DNA of 64,000 nucleotides from Bifidobacteriaceae bacterium UBA2724 (GCA_002353815.1 DEKK01000005.1:76671-140670), one strand, 5' to 3'. Counted from the stretch's first letter, positions 1-9,484 are shown. Notes: generated by a model from the sequence alone, not told the origin. Translations and numbers: made by a program.

Positions 1-94
1 CAACGGCCCGCGGGCACTGTGACGGTCGTAAACGCGGCCGGCCAGCGGAGAGGCGACGGCTCCAAGCAAGGAGCCGGGCATGGAACCGGGCGCC

Positions 95-508
95 CTATGC
101 CCGGCGCGCAAGGCCGCGTTCGACAAGCCAATCGCGCAGCACCACGGCGTTGTTATGCTCGGGGTCCTTGGCCGCATACACGAGAGTGACACGGCCGTGC
201 CCGGCCATCGCGTCGGTGAGCTCGCGCACGCCGTCGGGATTCGCGTCGAGCTCGGCGCGGTAACGTTCGGCAAACTCCGGAAAACGCTCCGGAACATGGG
301 CGAACCAGGAGCGTAGCTCCTTGGATGGGGCGACGTCCTTCGCCCACGTCTCGAGGCAGGCCGCTGCCTTGGACCTGCCGCGCGGCCACAGACGGTCGAC
401 GAGGATGCGCGCCCCATCGTCGTCCGCAGGCTCTTCATACGCACGTTTGATATCCACGATTGGCCCGTCAGCGCACCCCGCGGCGGGCGTTTCCACATCA
501 TTGCACAT
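95..508 (-). CDS. DUF488 (YeaO-type) family protein
   Basis: A 137-residue protein with the DUF488 signature: a DGARILVDRLWPRG block near residues 32-45, then WAKDVAPSKELRSWFAH and an FAERYRAEL segment. Family members are usually about 115-120 residues, so this one has a short N-terminal extension of roughly 18 residues. The biochemical role of the family is not established and I do not assign one. The ATG at 508 follows a GGGGA stretch that could serve as a weak ribosome site. A GTG a few codons inside is a possible alternative start. It lies just downstream of the DNA glycosylase gene on the same strand (24 bp gap), so the two may be cotranscribed. Confidence 0.85.
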   Translation of the reverse strand: MCNDVETPAAGCADGPIVDIKRAYEEPADDDGARILVDRLWPRGRSKAAACLETWAKDVAPSKELRSWFAHVPERFPEFAERYRAELDANPDGVRELTDAMAGHGRVTLVYAAKDPEHNNAVVLRDWLVERGLARRA

Positions 509-532
509 ATCGATCCCCAGACACTCATCGGA

Positions 533-1186
533 TCATCGACTCTCAATCCCCTCCGCCACGGCGTTGAACGGCGACGGGGTGACGCAAGGGCTTCCCACGA
601 TAATATAGCGCCGCAGGCGGTCGACGGCCTTGCTGACGCCGATTCGAGGCGTGCATGCCACGGTTTCGCCCGGTTCCAGCGGATTCGGCACGATGCGCAG
701 CGGTGGCCGGGACATGTCGTGCCCGTACAAATCCATGCCTATGCCGAGCGCCTGGCACAGTTTCGCCGGACCGTTGGTGAGATTGCGGATCTGCGTGGCG
801 GCGAGCGCGCCGTCTGACGCCGGATAGCGGTGGCGCGCCAGAACATCACGCCCCTCGACGGGCTGCGCCGCCCGGATCAGAGCACCGCAGCCGAAGCCTT
901 CCGGCCCCGCGGTGACGTTGATGCAATGGTGCATTCCGTAGATGGAGTACACGTAAGCGTGGCCCGCGGGACCGAACATGGCACGGTTGCGCTCGGTGCG
1001 GCCACGGTATGTGTGGCTGGCCGGGTCAAGCTGGTCATAGGCCTCGGTTTCCACGATGCGCACGACGGCGCGCGTCCCGTCCGGGAAATCGCGCACGAGG
1101 AGGCTGCCGAGCAGTCTGATCGCCGCCTGCTCGGCGTACCGCGAGCGCGGGTCGGCGCACGGCGCGGCGCCATCATATGCCGTCAT
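533..1186 (-). CDS. 3-methyladenine DNA glycosylase (AAG/MPG family)
   Basis: A monofunctional base-excision enzyme that removes alkylated and deaminated purines from DNA. The 217-residue length fits the family. Visible signatures are VRIVETEAYDQLDPASHTYRG, containing the catalytic Glu and the following His, then GPAGHAYVYSIYGMHHCINV and LTNGPAKLCQALGI. The ATG at 1186 lies 3 bp after the stop of the upstream helicase gene, with GGTAGG just before it. This suggests translational coupling to the helicase. I see no missing catalytic element. Confidence 0.93.
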   Translation of the reverse strand: MTAYDGAAPCADPRSRYAEQAAIRLLGSLLVRDFPDGTRAVVRIVETEAYDQLDPASHTYRGRTERNRAMFGPAGHAYVYSIYGMHHCINVTAGPEGFGCGALIRAAQPVEGRDVLARHRYPASDGALAATQIRNLTNGPAKLCQALGIGMDLYGHDMSRPPLRIVPNPLEPGETVACTPRIGVSKAVDRLRRYIIVGSPCVTPSPFNAVAEGIESR

Positions 1187-1189
1187 GGC

Positions 1190-3241
1190 CTACCGCGACC
1201 CGAACGAGCGCCTGCCGCCGCGCTGCGAAAAGCGGCCTTGCGACGCAGCGCGCCTGTTTCCGCCGTTCCCGCCTTTTCCACCGCGGTAGCCGCCAGCGTG
1301 GCGGTCGTCGAGACGGGCGTCGTCATGGTGCCGTTTCGGCGACCCTGTGCGCGAACGACCGCGCGCGTCGAAATCATCGTCGGAATACTTCGCGTGACGC
1401 CGGTCTTCACGGTTATGCGCCGATTCGCGGGAATCATCGCGATCGCGCGATTCGAATGCCCTGTCGCGGTGGCGTTTTCTGGGGCTGGGCTCGAAACCCT
1501 CCCACGCCTTTTCGTTCATGCGGCGCCGATCCCCGCGCTCGTTGCGGTCCGTGCGCGAACCATGGGAGTCACGGCCGCTGGCGGAATCGCGGGGATCAGA
1601 GGAATCGTAGGAATCATCGGCGGAACCGGCATCCTGTCCGTTCGCAATCGCCTCGCGGCGTGCGGCGCGCGCCTGGCGGCGGGCCTTGGCGTTCTGACGA
1701 TGGTGAAGGTCCTCGACATCCTTGCGCGCCTTTTCCTCGGCGCCCGCAAGGGACCAATCCTCCACAAGCTCGGCTGGGTCGCCGACCAGCTCTTCGATGG
1801 CGGGGCAGCCTGGGATGACCTGCACGGGCTCGACCTCGATGCCGGCCTTGCGCATGAGCGATTTGGCGTATCGTTCCTGTTCGGGAAGGACCAAAGTCAC
1901 CACGTCGCCGGATTCGCCGGCGCGGGCCGTGCGCCCGGAACGATGCTGGAACGACTTCGAATCCTGGGGCGGCTCTGTCTGAACGACCAGCTCGACGCCG
2001 CTGACGTCGATGCCACGCGCCGCCACGTCGGTCGCCACGAGCACGCGGACCAGGCCGTTTTCGAAAGCCCGCAGGTTGCGGTCACGCTGGTTCTGCGACA
2101 GGTTGCCCTGCAGGTCGACGGCGGGGATCCCCTGCGACACGAGCTTCTTGGCCATTTTCTGCGCTTGGAACTTGGTCCGGGTGAACAGGATGCGCTTGCC
2201 CTTGCCCATCGCGAGTTCCTTGATGACCTCGTATTTGTTGCCTCGCGACACGGCGAAGAGGTGATGCGTCATCGTGTCAACCGGTTCGTCGGAATCGGCC
2301 ACCGCGTGGACCTTGGCGTCATGCAGGAACTTGGACACGACCTCGTCCACGCCGTGGTCGAGCGTGGCGGAGAACAGCATGCGCTGCCCCTGCGGGTCGG
2401 TTTGCTCGAGCAGACGGGTGACGGCGGGCAGGAAGCCCATGTCGGCCATCTCGTCCGCCTCGTCGAGCACCGACACCTCCACCGCTTCGAGCGACAGCAG
2501 CTTCTGCCCGAGCAGGTCTTCCAGGCGACCGGGGCACGCCACCACGATGTCGGCGCCGGCATTGAGCCTATCCACCTGGCGCTTCTGCCTCACGCCGCCG
2601 TAGATGGTGACGGTGCTCATGCCGTAGGCACGCGCGAGAGGCTGTATCACCTCGTCGATCTGGTTGACGAGCTCACGCGTCGGGGCGAGGACCATGCCAC
2701 GCGGATGCGGCAGACGCATGCGCTTGCGGGCATCGGCATCGGTTTCGTCGCAGTCGTGGCTGTTGCGCAGACGGCGGAACTCGCGCATGGCGGACGCCCC
2801 TCCCCCTTCGCCGAGCCGTGCGACCAGCGGGATTGCGAAGGCAAGGGTCTTCCCCGAGCCGGTGCGGCCGCGGCCGAGCACGTCGCGGCCTGCAAGAGAA
2901 TCGGGAAGCGTGTCGGCCTGGATGGGGAACGCGACTATTTTGCCATCGTCGGCGAGGACGGAGACGATGCGACCGGGGACGCCGAGCTGCTCGAAGGTGA
3001 GGTCGGTGCGGTCGGCGTCATGTGAGATTTCGTCAGCCGAGAATTCCGCGGCCTGCGGCTCCTCGGGCATGATGTCGTAATTGGGTGCGTGCGAGCCGCG
3101 GCCCGCGGAACGATGGGACGAACCGTTGAAACGGCGGTCGTTGCCGCCGTGAGAGCGATGTGCGCCCTGTCCTGAGGCGCGACGGGATGATGCTGATTTT
3201 TTCGATGAATGGAATGCAGACACTGCTATCTTTCGTGACAA
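1190..3241 (-). CDS. DEAD-box ATP-dependent RNA helicase
   Basis: Unwinds RNA duplexes using ATP; expected in ribosome biogenesis or RNA turnover in the cytoplasm. All core motifs are present in order: Q motif FPIQADTLPD, motif I GRTGSGKT, PTRELVNQI, motif II DEAD, motif III SAT, ATDVAARGIDV and HRSGRTARAG. After about residue 460 the protein becomes a long basic Arg/Gly/Asp/Ser-rich tail ending in RGG-type repeats, typical of RNA-binding extensions. The N-terminal 60 residues are also basic and low in complexity. The outermost start is a TTG at 3241; a GTG a few codons in, or an ATG at MPEEPQ, are alternatives, so the N-terminus is uncertain. The two genes downstream probably share its transcript. 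Confidence 0.93.
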   Translation of the reverse strand: MSRKIAVSAFHSSKKSASSRRASGQGAHRSHGGNDRRFNGSSHRSAGRGSHAPNYDIMPEEPQAAEFSADEISHDADRTDLTFEQLGVPGRIVSVLADDGKIVAFPIQADTLPDSLAGRDVLGRGRTGSGKTLAFAIPLVARLGEGGGASAMREFRRLRNSHDCDETDADARKRMRLPHPRGMVLAPTRELVNQIDEVIQPLARAYGMSTVTIYGGVRQKRQVDRLNAGADIVVACPGRLEDLLGQKLLSLEAVEVSVLDEADEMADMGFLPAVTRLLEQTDPQGQRMLFSATLDHGVDEVVSKFLHDAKVHAVADSDEPVDTMTHHLFAVSRGNKYEVIKELAMGKGKRILFTRTKFQAQKMAKKLVSQGIPAVDLQGNLSQNQRDRNLRAFENGLVRVLVATDVAARGIDVSGVELVVQTEPPQDSKSFQHRSGRTARAGESGDVVTLVLPEQERYAKSLMRKAGIEVEPVQVIPGCPAIEELVGDPAELVEDWSLAGAEEKARKDVEDLHHRQNAKARRQARAARREAIANGQDAGSADDSYDSSDPRDSASGRDSHGSRTDRNERGDRRRMNEKAWEGFEPSPRKRHRDRAFESRDRDDSRESAHNREDRRHAKYSDDDFDARGRSRTGSPKRHHDDARLDDRHAGGYRGGKGGNGGNRRAASQGRFSQRGGRRSFGSR

Positions 3242-3296
3242 AAGGGGTCCATGAGACGGACCATAGGTCTCTTAGGTTAACACAGACCCCCGGAAT

Positions 3297-4091
3297 TCAC
3301 TTCGGCATGCCTCCCTTCCGGTTTTTCTCCTCGACCCACATCACGGCAAGCTGCGTGCGATTCATGCACCCGGCTCTGTCCAGCAGACGGGTGACGCGGT
3401 TACGCACGGTCCCTTCGGAAAGGCACAGACGCTCGGCGATCATGTGGTTGTCCCATCCTTCCGCAATCAGCTCGATGAGCTCTCGGTCGCGTTCCGAGAA
3501 ACCGGCGTGCAGGGATTCCGATCCATAGGCCCCGTTCGCCCCGTTCGCGCCGCCACTTTCGCCGCCGGCGCCGGTTCCGCCTCCGATCGACGACGTGCCG
3601 CATGAAGCGTCGGAAGCGGAGCTTCCACCCATCCTCCCCTGCGGACCGTGCCCCGCAGGACCGTTGACGATTTTCCCCAGCACCTCGGCCCCCAGCACGA
3701 CCTGCCCCGCCATCACGGCCTTCACCGCCGGAGCGACGGAAGCGACGTCCTGTTTGATGAGGTATCCGCGAGCGCCGAGGGCAATCGCCTGGTCGATGTA
3801 TCCGCGGTCGGCGAAGGTTGTGAGGAACAGGATGCGGGCGTCGGGGGTCTCGGCCATGATTTTCCGTCCGGCCTCGAGGCCGTCCATCCCCGGCATCTGG
3901 ACATCCAGGAGGAGTACATCGGGGCGTCGGCGGCCGTACAGGGCGAGGGCGTCCGCGCCGTTGCGCGCGGACCAGAGGACCACCGCCGTATGCGTGGCTT
4001 CCAAAATCGTGCCCAGCGAACTGCACACGATGGAGTCGTCGTCGGCGATCGCCACGCTGATGGGACGGCTCCCGGCGCCTTGGTCAGACAT
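3297..4091 (-). CDS. Response regulator, NarL/LuxR type
   Basis: DNA-binding response regulator of 264 residues. The receiver domain has the acidic pocket at D17-D19, the phosphoacceptor D63 in VLLLDVQMPGMDG and the conserved Lys in GYLIKQDV. A LuxR-type helix-turn-helix occupies the C-terminus (FSERDRELIELIAEGW to CLSEGTVRNRVTRLL). Between them lies an unusually long Gly/Ser/Ala-rich linker of about 50 residues. The ATG at 4091 is preceded by AAGGAGG and overlaps the end of the sensor kinase gene by 8 bp, so the two are translationally coupled. It probably controls the divergent ABC-2 exporter through the paired TGAC/GTCA dyads at 5638-5687. Confidence 0.93.
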   Translation of the reverse strand: MSDQGAGSRPISVAIADDDSIVCSSLGTILEATHTAVVLWSARNGADALALYGRRRPDVLLLDVQMPGMDGLEAGRKIMAETPDARILFLTTFADRGYIDQAIALGARGYLIKQDVASVAPAVKAVMAGQVVLGAEVLGKIVNGPAGHGPQGRMGGSSASDASCGTSSIGGGTGAGGESGGANGANGAYGSESLHAGFSERDRELIELIAEGWDNHMIAERLCLSEGTVRNRVTRLLDRAGCMNRTQLAVMWVEEKNRKGGMPK

Positions 4092-5517
4092 CGATCCTCC
4101 TTGCTCTGCAATTCGCCATCGGGCGGGCGGCGGCCACGCCCCGCGCCGGAGCCGGGCAGAAGAAACTCGTCTTCGGAATGGCGACGAACACACGCCAGCC
4201 CGTTTTCACCGGCCCTGCGGTCATCGTCCCTCCCAGAGATTGGGCGCGCGCCGAGATGTCGTGCAATCCCATCCCCCGGGTGACGTCGCGGCGATAGGCG
4301 CGGATGACATGGCGCGTCGAGCCTTCGACGGCGGACGTCTTCGACGGGTCGGCCGATTCCTCCGGTCGGTCGGCGACCACGCGCCCATCGTCCTGCACAA
4401 CGAGCTGCCAGAGCGCGGGAAGTTCCCTGACGGCGATGGTGACGTGGCGGGCTCCGCCGTGGCGCACAGCGTTGTTCAGCGATTCGCGTATCGCGATGGC
4501 GAAGCACCGCGCGACCGGGGCGGGCGCGGATGCCACGGAGTCGTTCAAAGTGACCGACAGGGCCTGTGAGGGAAGGGAGTGGGCCGCCGACTCCATCAGC
4601 TGGGCGAAATCCGTCCCCTCATCCTCCAGATCATGGACGGAGCGGCGAATCGTCGTCATCGCTTCGTCCAAGGTGTCGGCGATGCCACGGGCACGTTGCG
4701 CCGCGTCGCCGTCGCCAAGCGACTCCTCCACGGCCACCGCAGCCTGCGTCTGCATGATGGCGCGTGTCAGCAGGTGCCCCACGTTGTCATGGATGTCCCT
4801 GGCGATGCGCGTCCGCTCATGCAACTGCGCCGTGCGCACCGCTTCGTCACGGGCCTCGTCCGCCTCCGCCAGACGGGCCATCGAGGTACGGCGCAGCATC
4901 CTGTGCTCGTCCTCGCGCCGGCGCAGGGATTTCTCAAGTTCCGTCACCGCCTGCAGCTGCCAGCCGATGCACAGGGACGCGACGACGCCCATCGTCCCAA
5001 TCATCGAATACGGGATGCCGGCCGGAATCGTCCTGACCAACGCCACGCCTCCAGCGGCCATGCACAGGATGGCATCCCGATGGATCCGGAGATAGCCAAG
5101 GGCTCCTTGAAGCGATGGGGATTCCCATCGCGCCTCGTCGCGATCCATGTCGCGTGAAAACCGTCTGCGGCAATCTTGCAGTCCTGCATCCACGGCCACG
5201 ACGGGAAGGAACGCCAGTGCACATGGTTCCATGCCCGCTGGAAGAAGCACCGTGGCCACAGCGCATGCCGCGACGACGCACGTCCCCGTCTGCGGGTGCG
5301 TCGCCCATTCGCATATCGCCGTGGCGCATACCGCCGTCAGCCCAGAGACAAGCGAGACCGTGAACATACCGTCCACGGGCGGCGCCATGAGCCACGCCCC
5401 GATCGCGCAACACAGCAGGACCGCCGCCTTTGCGAGGACACGGCGCGAATCGGACCGAGAGAAGAACGGCCGCGAGCCCGTCATGGCACCACGGCATGAG
5501 ATGCTGGGTCGGCTCAT
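4084..5517 (-). CDS. Sensor histidine kinase, HisKA_3 (DesK/NarX-like)
   Basis: Membrane sensor of 477 residues. Several hydrophobic segments fill residues 30-190 (for example AAVLLCCAIGAWLM and GTMGVVASLCIGWQL). A coiled-coil linker leads to the HisKA_3 dimerisation domain, with the phosphoacceptor His near residue 243 in RTRIARDIHDNVGHLL. A HATPase domain follows with the N box AIRESLNNAVRHGG and the G box GMGLHDISARAQSLGG, so the kinase looks intact. The ATG at 5517 follows AAAGGACGAAGG and is preferred to an upstream start with no ribosome site. It phosphorylates the overlapping response regulator; the signal is unknown. This arrangement next to an ABC-2 exporter is common for envelope-stress or drug-response systems. 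Confidence 0.93.
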   Translation of the reverse strand: MSRPSISCRGAMTGSRPFFSRSDSRRVLAKAAVLLCCAIGAWLMAPPVDGMFTVSLVSGLTAVCATAICEWATHPQTGTCVVAACAVATVLLPAGMEPCALAFLPVVAVDAGLQDCRRRFSRDMDRDEARWESPSLQGALGYLRIHRDAILCMAAGGVALVRTIPAGIPYSMIGTMGVVASLCIGWQLQAVTELEKSLRRREDEHRMLRRTSMARLAEADEARDEAVRTAQLHERTRIARDIHDNVGHLLTRAIMQTQAAVAVEESLGDGDAAQRARGIADTLDEAMTTIRRSVHDLEDEGTDFAQLMESAAHSLPSQALSVTLNDSVASAPAPVARCFAIAIRESLNNAVRHGGARHVTIAVRELPALWQLVVQDDGRVVADRPEESADPSKTSAVEGSTRHVIRAYRRDVTRGMGLHDISARAQSLGGTMTAGPVKTGWRVFVAIPKTSFFCPAPARGVAAARPMANCRARRIDV

Positions 5518-5637
5518 CCTTCGTCCTTTCTCTTTCTGGGATGGCTGCGGGACTGGAAATCGAGGATTGTAGATGCGCGCGGAAACGCCTATCACGTCGC
5601 AATGCCATCATACTTCCGCACCCATGGCGGATGAAGG

Positions 5638-5687
5638 TGACGAAAGTCATCGTTTCCCAAGGAATGGGGAAACAGTGACATTTGTCA
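5638..5687. promoter_or_regulatory. Two TGAC-N4-GTCA dyads in divergent intergenic region
   Basis: Two interrupted palindromes, TGACGAAAGTCA at 5638-5649 and TGACATTTGTCA at 5676-5687, lie 38 bp apart centre to centre. They sit between the divergent kinase and ABC transporter genes. Both are followed by TC, extending their similarity. Spaced TGAC/GTCA dyads resemble the sites of several NarL/DesR-type regulators, so these are the best candidates for binding by the adjacent response regulator. The assignment is inferred from position and symmetry only. Confidence 0.6.
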
Positions 5688-5724
5688 TCCGTGTCGAACG
5701 TGCCATCGATGACACGATGGAACC

Positions 5725-6756
5725 ATGGAAACCACAGATACATCCCGCAGCACCGCACATGCCAAGGCTCCCGCCAGAGGTGCCGCGTCGGACCGCTCCG
5801 ACCTGGCGGTGTCGGTCCATGGACTGGTGAAGCGTTACGACGACATGCTCGCCCTCGACGCCCTCGACCTCGAGGTGCACACCGGTGAGATTTTCGGGCT
5901 TCTCGGCCCCAACGGATCCGGCAAAACGACGGCGATCAACTGCATCCTGGGCCTTCTCACCTATGATTCAGGCGAAATCCGCGTCCTTGGCGAGCCCATG
6001 ACAGACTCGTCGCGCGACTTGCGCCGACGCATCGGCGTGGTCCCCCAAGAAGTGGCGGTGTTCAAGGAACTGACGGTGTATGAGAACATCGACTACTTTT
6101 GCTCCCTGTATGTGCCGGACCGCGAGCGCCGCGCACACCTCGTGGAGGAGGCCATCGAATTCGTCGGGCTGGGGAACTACCGCAAATTCCGCCCGAAGAA
6201 ACTATCCGGCGGCCTTCTGCGCAGACTCAACATCGCCTGCGGCATCGCACACAGGCCGGAGCTCATCTTCTTCGACGAACCCACGGTGGCCGTCGACCCG
6301 CAGAGTCGCAACGCCATCCTCGAAGGCATACAGCGACTCAACCGCGAAGGCGCGACCATCGTGTACACGAGCCATTACATGGAGGAGGTCCAGCAGATCT
6401 GCGACCGCATCCTCATCATGGATCATGGTCGTCATCTCGCCCTCGGCACCGTGGAAGAACTGACAGGCATGGTTGCGACCGGCGAGCGCATCACGATCAC
6501 CGCACCTGACCGAACCGATGCCGTTCTTCATAAAATCGCCGCACTCCCATTCGTGGAGAACGTCCAGGACAAAGGCGATGAGTTGGAAATCCGCTGCTCC
6601 CGCGGAGACCACAATCTCATGGACATTCTTGATGTCCTGCAAACGGAAGGCATCCACCCGGGCCATGTCACATCCCAGCCGCCCACGCTGAACGACGTGT
6701 TCCTCGCCCTCACCGGCACGGCGCTCCGGGATTCCGGAAGCACCGACGAAGAATAG
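5725..6756 (+). CDS. ABC-2 type exporter, ATP-binding protein
   Basis: Cytoplasmic ATPase of 343 residues for a drug/lipid-type exporter (DrrA/NodI-like). It has Walker A LLGPNGSGKTT, a variant signature LSGGLLRRLNIACG (Leu where Gln is usual), Walker B LIFFDEPTVAVDP and the switch His in TSHYMEEV. A C-terminal regulatory region of about 100 residues follows, as in this subfamily. The ATG at 5725 has only a weak upstream purine stretch. Two permease genes follow, the first after 9 bp. Expression is probably controlled by the divergent two-component system through the dyads about 40-90 bp upstream. The substrate is unknown. Confidence 0.93.
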   Translation: METTDTSRSTAHAKAPARGAASDRSDLAVSVHGLVKRYDDMLALDALDLEVHTGEIFGLLGPNGSGKTTAINCILGLLTYDSGEIRVLGEPMTDSSRDLRRRIGVVPQEVAVFKELTVYENIDYFCSLYVPDRERRAHLVEEAIEFVGLGNYRKFRPKKLSGGLLRRLNIACGIAHRPELIFFDEPTVAVDPQSRNAILEGIQRLNREGATIVYTSHYMEEVQQICDRILIMDHGRHLALGTVEELTGMVATGERITITAPDRTDAVLHKIAALPFVENVQDKGDELEIRCSRGDHNLMDILDVLQTEGIHPGHVTSQPPTLNDVFLALTGTALRDSGSTDEE

Positions 6757-6765
6757 GAGGCCGCC

Positions 6766-8088
6766 ATGTGGACCACATTCGTCACCGAACTGAAAGCGAC
6801 GCTCCGTAACCCCTCCACACTCTTCTGGATCATCGCTTTCCCTCTGATTCTGTCATCAATCATGCAGGCGGTGTTCGGTTCAGTTGCACGCAGCACGGTG
6901 CTGGAAACGGCACCGGTCGCTGTCGTCACTGACGATGCGTGGCGCGACTCCTACGGCGCCGAGAGTTTCGTCAAGGCGCTGTCGGGCGCATCCGACGACG
7001 TCAATGGCAGCACCATCGCTCCAAGCGCCGCCGGCGCAACATCAGGTGTCGCACATACCCATGCAGCCGCACCAACCGGGCAATCGTCGAAATCTTCGCC
7101 CCCGCTAATCTCCCGCACCGATGTCAGCGACACTACCGCTGCGCAGTCACTCCTGCGCACTGGCGACGTGCTCGCCTACCTGAGCGTCGACACCGATGGT
7201 CGCCTGACGATGACCCTGTCGCAAAAAGCCGCCGCTGACATCGCACAGGCGCGGATCTCGGGTAGCGACGGACAGGCGTGGTCGCTAACCACGTTGGCAA
7301 CGCTCATCGGCCAATACAACGAACGTTCCGCCATCATCATGGAGGCGATCTCCTCCGCCGCGCAAACCGACCCGACGAAGCTCAATGACCCCGCGTGGTT
7401 CACCGCACTTCTCTCCGATGGGAACGCCGAGAGCATGGCGGCTCCCTACCCCGGTGTCCGCACATCCACGCCCATGGCCCGCTACCACATCGCCATCCTT
7501 GCAATGGCCCTCATGATGGCCATGTCCCTGACATGCGACTCTATCACGCGCCTCCAGGCGAACCTGTCGCCGCTCGGCGCACGCATCAGCTCGTCGCCGC
7601 TGTCCCACGGTGCGAAAATCGCCTCCATACTGTTGTCATCATGGCTGATGACCAGCATCTGCGGTCTCGTGGACCTGCTGTTCATCCGCTTCGTGATCGG
7701 CGTGAGTTTCGCGGGGCGAGGGATCCTCGCCGCGGCGGCGGTCATCATCGCCGCTGGCACATCAAGCTGCTTGGGGCTGGCGCTGGGCGCCATACCGCGC
7801 GTGACGCTGAATGCCAAAATCGGCATCAGCATCATCGTGACGCTCGCGCTGTCGGCGTTCACCGGATTGTACGGAAACATGTCGTTCGCCGATTCCGTGA
7901 ACCGTGCCGCACCCGCCCTCCAGTATCTCAACCCCGTCAAGCAGGTCACCAACCTGTTCTACGCCATTGTCTACTACGACAACCTTGCACCGTTCCTGCG
8001 CACCGCCATCATCCTCCTGGCCATGGGCGTGCTCGGGCTCGCCATCGCCGGAATCGAACTGAGGAGGGCCAGCTATGAAAACCTGTAA
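6766..8088 (+). CDS. ABC-2 type exporter, permease subunit 1
   Basis: Integral membrane protein of 440 residues with the ABC-2 layout. One membrane segment lies near residues 20-45 (TLFWIIAFPLILSSIMQAVF). A long, probably external Ser/Thr/Ala-rich region of about 200 residues follows, then about five membrane segments from residue 245 to 430. The ATG follows AGGAGG. The 3' end overlaps the next permease gene by 14 bp, indicating a coupled pair. The two permeases have equal length and similar topology, so they probably form a heterodimer energised by the preceding ATPase. Confidence 0.9.
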   Translation: MWTTFVTELKATLRNPSTLFWIIAFPLILSSIMQAVFGSVARSTVLETAPVAVVTDDAWRDSYGAESFVKALSGASDDVNGSTIAPSAAGATSGVAHTHAAAPTGQSSKSSPPLISRTDVSDTTAAQSLLRTGDVLAYLSVDTDGRLTMTLSQKAAADIAQARISGSDGQAWSLTTLATLIGQYNERSAIIMEAISSAAQTDPTKLNDPAWFTALLSDGNAESMAAPYPGVRTSTPMARYHIAILAMALMMAMSLTCDSITRLQANLSPLGARISSSPLSHGAKIASILLSSWLMTSICGLVDLLFIRFVIGVSFAGRGILAAAAVIIAAGTSSCLGLALGAIPRVTLNAKIGISIIVTLALSAFTGLYGNMSFADSVNRAAPALQYLNPVKQVTNLFYAIVYYDNLAPFLRTAIILLAMGVLGLAIAGIELRRASYENL

Positions 8089-9397
8089 AACAGCGTGGCG
8101 CATCCTGCGCGCGAATCTTCCGCTCCTGCTCGGATACCTGCTGGGCCTGTGCCTCATCGCAGGAATGCTCGCCATGAACGTCTCGCAATCGTACGAGGAT
8201 ACATCCGTCACCGAATACATGCCGCCGCGTGCCTCCGTCGCCATCATCGACCGCGACAGCGTCTCGGGCCATTCCGCGGGCACCGCGATACGCTCCTACC
8301 TGGAGCAGTCCGCCACAATCGTGAAGGTCGAAGACACAACCGACGACATTCAGGACGCACTCACCAGCGGATACGCTGACCTCGTGGTCATCGTGCCACA
8401 GGGGTATGCCGACGATTTCCTCGCGGCCTCGCGCAATGGCGCGGCTCAGGCCGGTGCAACGCAGAACAGCGCCATGCCTGCCATCCAGTTCGCCTCGAAC
8501 GACGATGTCTCGGCGCCGTCCGCCGCAACCACGCTTCTGGAGACGCAGATCAGCGGATTCGTCGGATCGGCGCGCACCGCACTGGCCTCCGGCGTGTGCG
8601 ACACGACGGACGATGCCTTCGCCACTGTGCTCGACGCTTCGCAGGACAACGCGACGCCCGCCATCACCGTGCAAAGCGCGGACGGCAACGGCACTGCCTC
8701 TGATGCCAACGACGACAATGCATCGCGCTCATCATCCGCCGCGAGCGCCAGCTCCCTCGTCTTCCTCGGAGCGACGACCTCCATGATCTATTCCCTGATT
8801 CTGACAATCGCCTTCGGCGTCACCTTCGTCATCACCGCGTTCCAGACGCCGGCCACGATGCGCCGTCTGCGCGCCAGCGCCGCGCCAGCGCATCGCATCG
8901 CGCTCGGAGTGCTGGCCGTGTGCTGCGGCATCGGAATCGTGGCGTGGCTGTGCTGCCTCCTTATCGCCCTCGCTTTCAGCGCCTCCGCGGACGGCGGCCT
9001 TGCGGCGATCAACCCTGCCTCGCTCGCCATGGCGGTGGTCAGCATGCTCACGTTCGCGCTGATGACGGTATGCTTCGGATTCCTCCTCGGACAGTTCGGC
9101 ATATCGGCCCCCGCCGCCAACGGCATCATCAACACCGTCGGTCTGGCGTCGGCATTCCTGTCGGGCGCATGGCTTCCCCAATGGCTCATGCCTGCGGGCG
9201 TGACGGCAGTGGCGAAGCTGCTGCCCGGCTGGTGGTACGTCGCCGCAATCTACGATTCCTTCGGCGGGCAGGGCGTTATGGACGATGCGCCGCGCGTCTC
9301 CTCGTGGGCATCGTCCACGGCACTGTTGCTGCTCTATTCCGCGGTTTTCATCTGCGTCGGCCTCGCGGTGAACCGTCTGCGTGTCAAACGGACGTGA
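8075..9397 (+). CDS. ABC-2 type exporter, permease subunit 2
   Basis: Second 440-residue permease. It has an N-terminal membrane segment (NLPLLLGYLLGLCLIAGMLA), a large loop of about 190 residues, then a cluster of membrane helices starting near SSLVFLGATTSMIYSLIL and ending before a basic C-terminus. The ATG lies inside the end of the preceding gene behind GAGGAGG. Together with the ATPase at 5725-6756 and its partner at 6766-8088 it completes an exporter. Neither permease matches a substrate-specific family I can name. Confidence 0.9.
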   Translation: MKTCKTAWRILRANLPLLLGYLLGLCLIAGMLAMNVSQSYEDTSVTEYMPPRASVAIIDRDSVSGHSAGTAIRSYLEQSATIVKVEDTTDDIQDALTSGYADLVVIVPQGYADDFLAASRNGAAQAGATQNSAMPAIQFASNDDVSAPSAATTLLETQISGFVGSARTALASGVCDTTDDAFATVLDASQDNATPAITVQSADGNGTASDANDDNASRSSSAASASSLVFLGATTSMIYSLILTIAFGVTFVITAFQTPATMRRLRASAAPAHRIALGVLAVCCGIGIVAWLCCLLIALAFSASADGGLAAINPASLAMAVVSMLTFALMTVCFGFLLGQFGISAPAANGIINTVGLASAFLSGAWLPQWLMPAGVTAVAKLLPGWWYVAAIYDSFGGQGVMDDAPRVSSWASSTALLLLYSAVFICVGLAVNRLRVKRT

Positions 9398-9484
9398 CGC
9401 GTCGCGGCTCCGAGTAGCGGGTCGCATCGACCGCACAGCATGCGAAGTCTGCCGTGCGACGGTCCGCCGCGGTACGATGGCGCC

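Noticed and set aside
830..3025. 731-codon open frame on the plus strand opposite the helicase and glycosylase genes
   Set aside because: It is the antisense shadow of GC-rich genes with clear motifs on the minus strand; it has no ribosome site and no recognisable domain.
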